Below are positions 61,425-64,000 of a stretch of DNA of 64,000 nucleotides, in pieces (the stretch's first letter is position 1; each line of letters begins with the position of its first letter). Where the stretch lies: NCBI RefSeq assembly GCF_020026305.1, contig NZ_CP075691.1:992001-1056000 (forward strand), given 5' to 3'. Source of the stretch: Streptomyces sp. 135 (GTDB lineage Bacteria; Actinomycetota; Actinomycetes; Streptomycetales; Streptomycetaceae). The notes beneath the pieces were generated by a model that was given only the letters and a program-made list of their open reading frames with translations, did no database searches and had not been told where the DNA came from. The position numbers were made by a program, and so were the translations under genes.

Positions 61425-63798
61425 CCGCTTCCGTCTGCGCGGGCCGCGGGGACGGTACGGCAGCCTTGAGGCGTGCGAGGAGCCGTGCGCGTTCCTCGGC
61501 GAAGGCCGGGTCGGACTGGTAGTCGCTGTGGCCGAGGATCGGTGCCGGGAGCGGATGGTCCTCCGTACGGCCGTAGGCGAGGGGGTCCTTGAGGGCGGCG
61601 CGGTCCACCTGCGGGCCGCAGTCGCCGCGCAGGCCGATGGGGCCGCCGATCGGATCGGTGGGGCGGTGCAGATTGCGCCAGCAGTCGACCTCGCGGTGCA
61701 GGGAGGTCAGCGCCGCCGGGCCGAAGTGGGCGGGGAACCAGCGGCCGTAGAGGCGCTCCAGGGGTGAGCCGTAGGTGAGCAGGGCGACGCGCCTGCGGAC
61801 CGAGGGGCGCAGCTGCCAGGCGGCCGCCGCCGCGAGGACGCTGCCCTGGGAGTGCCCGGAGATGACGAGACGGCCGCCGGTGGCGCTGGTGGAGCGGGTC
61901 CAGGCGGCCATGCGCCAGGTCAGGTCGGGGACCGAACGCTCGGCGTAGCAGGGCGGGGCGAAGGGGTGGGCGGCGCGCGGCCAGAACGTGCCGACGTCCC
62001 AGAGGATGCCGATGGTGCGCCGGGCGGAGGCGTCCTTGTAGGCGCGGCGGCCCCAGGTGACGAACAGTATGAAGCCGAAGCCGATCAGCCAGGAGCCGAG
62101 CGCCTGCGAGGTCTCGGCGGCGCCCTCCACGACGTCGGGCATGCCTTGCGCGGCCTGGGCGGGGACCTTCTCCGTGAACCACGCGCCGATGAGGGCGCCC
62201 GCACCGAGCAGCAGGGTGACGGCGGCGATGATGCCGACGAGGAAGGGCGCCCGGTCGGTGAGCGCGGCACGCGCGCGTGTCCCCGCGATGCGGCGGGTGC
62301 GGGTGGTGTCCTGGGGTTCGTCGGCGTAGTCGGCCGCCACCTTCGCCATCTCGCGGCGCTTGCGCTGGAGCGTGCGTACGCCGAACCACGCGCACAGCAC
62401 GGCGACGACGACCAGGAGCGGCGGGATCACGGACGCCTGCCAGGTGAGCAGGACGGGCGGTCCGGGGATGGAGCCGTGGGTGCCGTCCAGCCAGTCGGAG
62501 ACCCGCTGCGCGCCGCCGCCGGACATCACCCCGCCGAGGGCGCAGGACAGCATGGCGACGGCGGGGCCGCCGAGGCCGCGGATGACGGTGCGGGCGTCGG
62601 GCGAGGTGCGGTACAGGGAGTGCGCGACCACCGCGAGGGCGATGACCAGCAGGCCCTGGACGAGCGCGATGCCGCCGAAGGACGCGTCACCCGGCAGCCT
62701 GCCCTCGGAGCGCCAGCCGGCGCGTGTCCATCCCGCGTACACCAGGGTCAGCACGAGCACGGCCAGTGCGGCCAGTGGGAGTCTGCGCACGAGGGCGCGG
62801 TCCAGCTTCCGGTCGAGCCTGCTCTCGCTGCGCCCCCTGCGGCACACCACCCACACCACCGCTACCGCGCCCACGCCGAGCGCGGCGTGCAGGCTCCAGC
62901 CGAGGACGTCGAGGAGGACCGGGCCCCCGGCACGCCGGTCGTGGCGCGCGGCGGAGGCGCCGACCGCCGCGGCGACGGTGAGCAGGCCCGCCGCGGTGTG
63001 GGCGGCGCGCAGCCGGGCGACGAGGCGGCGGCCGTACCAGAAGCCGGGCCGGCCGAGCGCGGTGCGGCTCGTCTCCTCCTCGGGGTCGGGCTGGTGGGGC
63101 AGCGGCTGCTGGGACTCGTACGCGCTCCAGGTGCGGTGGGAGAGGTACCAGAGGAGGCCGGTGAGGGCGCTGGGCAGCAGGGCGGCGAGCGCGAGGCGGC
63201 GGCCGGGCTGCGACCACCAGCCGCCGTGGCCCGCGTCGTCGGTGGCGAGGAAGCCGAGCCAGGCGCGGTCGGCCGCGCACTCCGGGGTGCCCGCGCACTG
63301 CCAGGCCGTGAGGTCGAGAGCGACCTCACAGGCGGCGGCGACGAGCAGCACGGTGAGGGTGAGGCCGGTCAGCCGCACCAGGAGGCCGTAGGTGCGCACG
63401 AGGCGCCTGCGGTGGCGCGAGGTGGGGCGCATCCAGTGGGCGAGGTTGACGACCATGAAGGGCAGCAGCAGGAGCCACAGGGCGCGGGAGCCGTTGCCGG
63501 AGGTGAGGTTGCACCAGACGTACGCCTCGGGGACCGGTTTGCCGCGGTAGTCGTCGGGGCGCCGCTCGGCGTCGGCGTCCTCGGTGCGGCGGAAGACGGC
63601 CGCCGTGTCGTCGCCGGAGATCCGTACGGTCCGGGGATCGCCCAGCATCTGTTCCGGTGTGGTGCCCCCGACTCCATGGACCAGGAGTTCCAGGGCGGTC
63701 TCGTCCTGCGTCGCACGCTCCACTGTTTTCGCTGCCCCCGAGATGTCGCGTTGCGTGGTGAGGGAAACAAGGATCTCGGGGCGCGGCTCGCCGCGCAC
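61384..63798 (-). CDS. large membrane protein with lipase-like GHSQG motif
   Basis: 804 residues from a GTG at 63798 (the ribosome-binding site is close, so a slightly later start is possible). The N-terminal ELLVHGVGGTTPEQMLGDPRTVRISGDD resembles the oxyanion strand of alpha/beta hydrolases. About ten membrane helices occupy the middle. The C-terminus has RLVISGHSQGSVLAAAAAW (nucleophile near residue 647), then a candidate late His. The hydrolase fold thus seems split around a membrane domain. Its 3' end overlaps the AAA+ gene by 41 bp on the opposite strand. Substrate unknown. Confidence 0.8.
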   Translation of the reverse strand: MRGEPRPEILVSLTTQRDISGAAKTVERATQDETALELLVHGVGGTTPEQMLGDPRTVRISGDDTAAVFRRTEDADAERRPDDYRGKPVPEAYVWCNLTSGNGSRALWLLLLPFMVVNLAHWMRPTSRHRRRLVRTYGLLVRLTGLTLTVLLVAAACEVALDLTAWQCAGTPECAADRAWLGFLATDDAGHGGWWSQPGRRLALAALLPSALTGLLWYLSHRTWSAYESQQPLPHQPDPEEETSRTALGRPGFWYGRRLVARLRAAHTAAGLLTVAAAVGASAARHDRRAGGPVLLDVLGWSLHAALGVGAVAVVWVVCRRGRSESRLDRKLDRALVRRLPLAALAVLVLTLVYAGWTRAGWRSEGRLPGDASFGGIALVQGLLVIALAVVAHSLYRTSPDARTVIRGLGGPAVAMLSCALGGVMSGGGAQRVSDWLDGTHGSIPGPPVLLTWQASVIPPLLVVVAVLCAWFGVRTLQRKRREMAKVAADYADEPQDTTRTRRIAGTRARAALTDRAPFLVGIIAAVTLLLGAGALIGAWFTEKVPAQAAQGMPDVVEGAAETSQALGSWLIGFGFILFVTWGRRAYKDASARRTIGILWDVGTFWPRAAHPFAPPCYAERSVPDLTWRMAAWTRSTSATGGRLVISGHSQGSVLAAAAAWQLRPSVRRRVALLTYGSPLERLYGRWFPAHFGPAALTSLHREVDCWRNLHRPTDPIGGPIGLRGDCGPQVDRAALKDPLAYGRTEDHPLPAPILGHSDYQSDPAFAEERARLLARLKAAVPSPRPAQTEAVTPAPADPPDTAG

Positions 63799-63951
63799 CC
63801 CTCGTCACGTAATCTCCCCCTTCCGAGGCGTGCGTACCCGCGCGCGGGTGGTCGCACGGCTGTCAGTGGCGCGTGCGAGGATGAGGCTGTGCGCCGGTCG
63901 GGCGCGGCGGGTGTGACGAGGCAGGACGAGGCAGAAAGGCCGGGGCCGGGC

Positions 63952-64000
63952 GTGAGTGAGAATCAGAATCTTCTCGCCGAGCAGCGCCGTGCCCTGATTC
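63952..64000 (+). CDS. DeoR/GlpR-family regulator, 5' end only
   Basis: A GTG at 63952 opens MSENQNLLAEQRRALI, matching the usual N-terminus of DeoR repressors just before the helix-turn-helix. The window ends after 16 codons. It is divergent from the membrane lipase-like gene. No clear Shine-Dalgarno is visible, so the family call rests on this short match. Confidence 0.6.
   Translation, partial: MSENQNLLAEQRRALI

Overview
The window looks like chromosomal DNA of a Streptomyces or close relative. Base composition is very GC-rich with strong third-position GC bias, GTG starts are common, genes often overlap by ATGA or GTGA, and several families typical of the genus are present (DUF5133, DUF6643, Rv1733c-like, multi-domain TerD, PadR and TetR regulators). 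I saw no rRNA, tRNA, CRISPR array, transposase, integrase or antibiotic cluster. Most genes are ordinary primary or accessory metabolism. The unusual part is a mixture of one coherent carbon-use regulon, several eroded genes and several tandem-repeat patches.

Layout. 1-5.8 kb: end of a STAS protein, an SDR and an enoyl-CoA hydratase facing each other, a PIG-L deacetylase, an S33-type hydrolase and a LacI regulator. 5.9-10.1 kb: remains of a rhamnose-type ABC importer (permease and RhaS binding-protein fragments), divergent from an intact lutABC operon for L-lactate oxidation. 10.1-13.7 kb: a quaternary-amine/osmoprotectant importer whose ATPase gene converges on its permease and binding-protein genes. 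13.7-15.7 kb: a 221-225 bp tandem array made from the tail of a carotenoid oxygenase gene and the head of a permease gene, followed by the oxygenase. 15.8-20 kb: a quinone reductase/TetR divergent pair, small enzymes and a 57-bp minisatellite. 20.3-25.1 kb: rhaI, bifunctional rhaD (RhaEW) and rhaB. 25.1-34 kb: an acyl-CoA ligase, a VOC pseudogene carrying a micro-inversion, a deacetylase-like protein, a penicillin-binding protein with an altered active site, a secreted amidase, and an M20 hydrolase with a TTA codon. 34.3-36.3 kb: dhaK, dhaL and dhaM, each frameshifted. 36.4-45 kb: lipoprotein, PadR switches, sugar isomerase/dehydrogenase pair, FadH-type reductase and Ogt. 45-64 kb: an interrupted three-repeat protein, phosphoketolase, RlmG-like methyltransferase, NUDIX, Lnt, membrane proteins, racemase, glycosyltransferase, TerD, a beta-helix/AAA+ fusion, a membrane lipase-like protein and the start of a DeoR regulator.

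How the genes fit together. RhaI, RhaB and the two-domain RhaEW enzyme convert L-rhamnose to DHAP and L-lactate, and LutABC oxidises L-lactate to pyruvate. A 12-bp LacI-type palindrome (TGAAWCGWTTCA-like) occurs twice in front of lutA and the dead importer, and twice in front of rhaI, 13 kb away. The LacI gene next to the importer remains is intact and is the obvious candidate regulator. The sequence therefore suggests a rhamnose-lactate regulon whose local importer has been lost while the enzymes, regulator and operators survive. Frameshifts in all three dha genes, the inverted VOC gene and a nonsense codon in the repeat protein suggest ongoing gene loss, although assembly errors must be excluded for the frameshifts.
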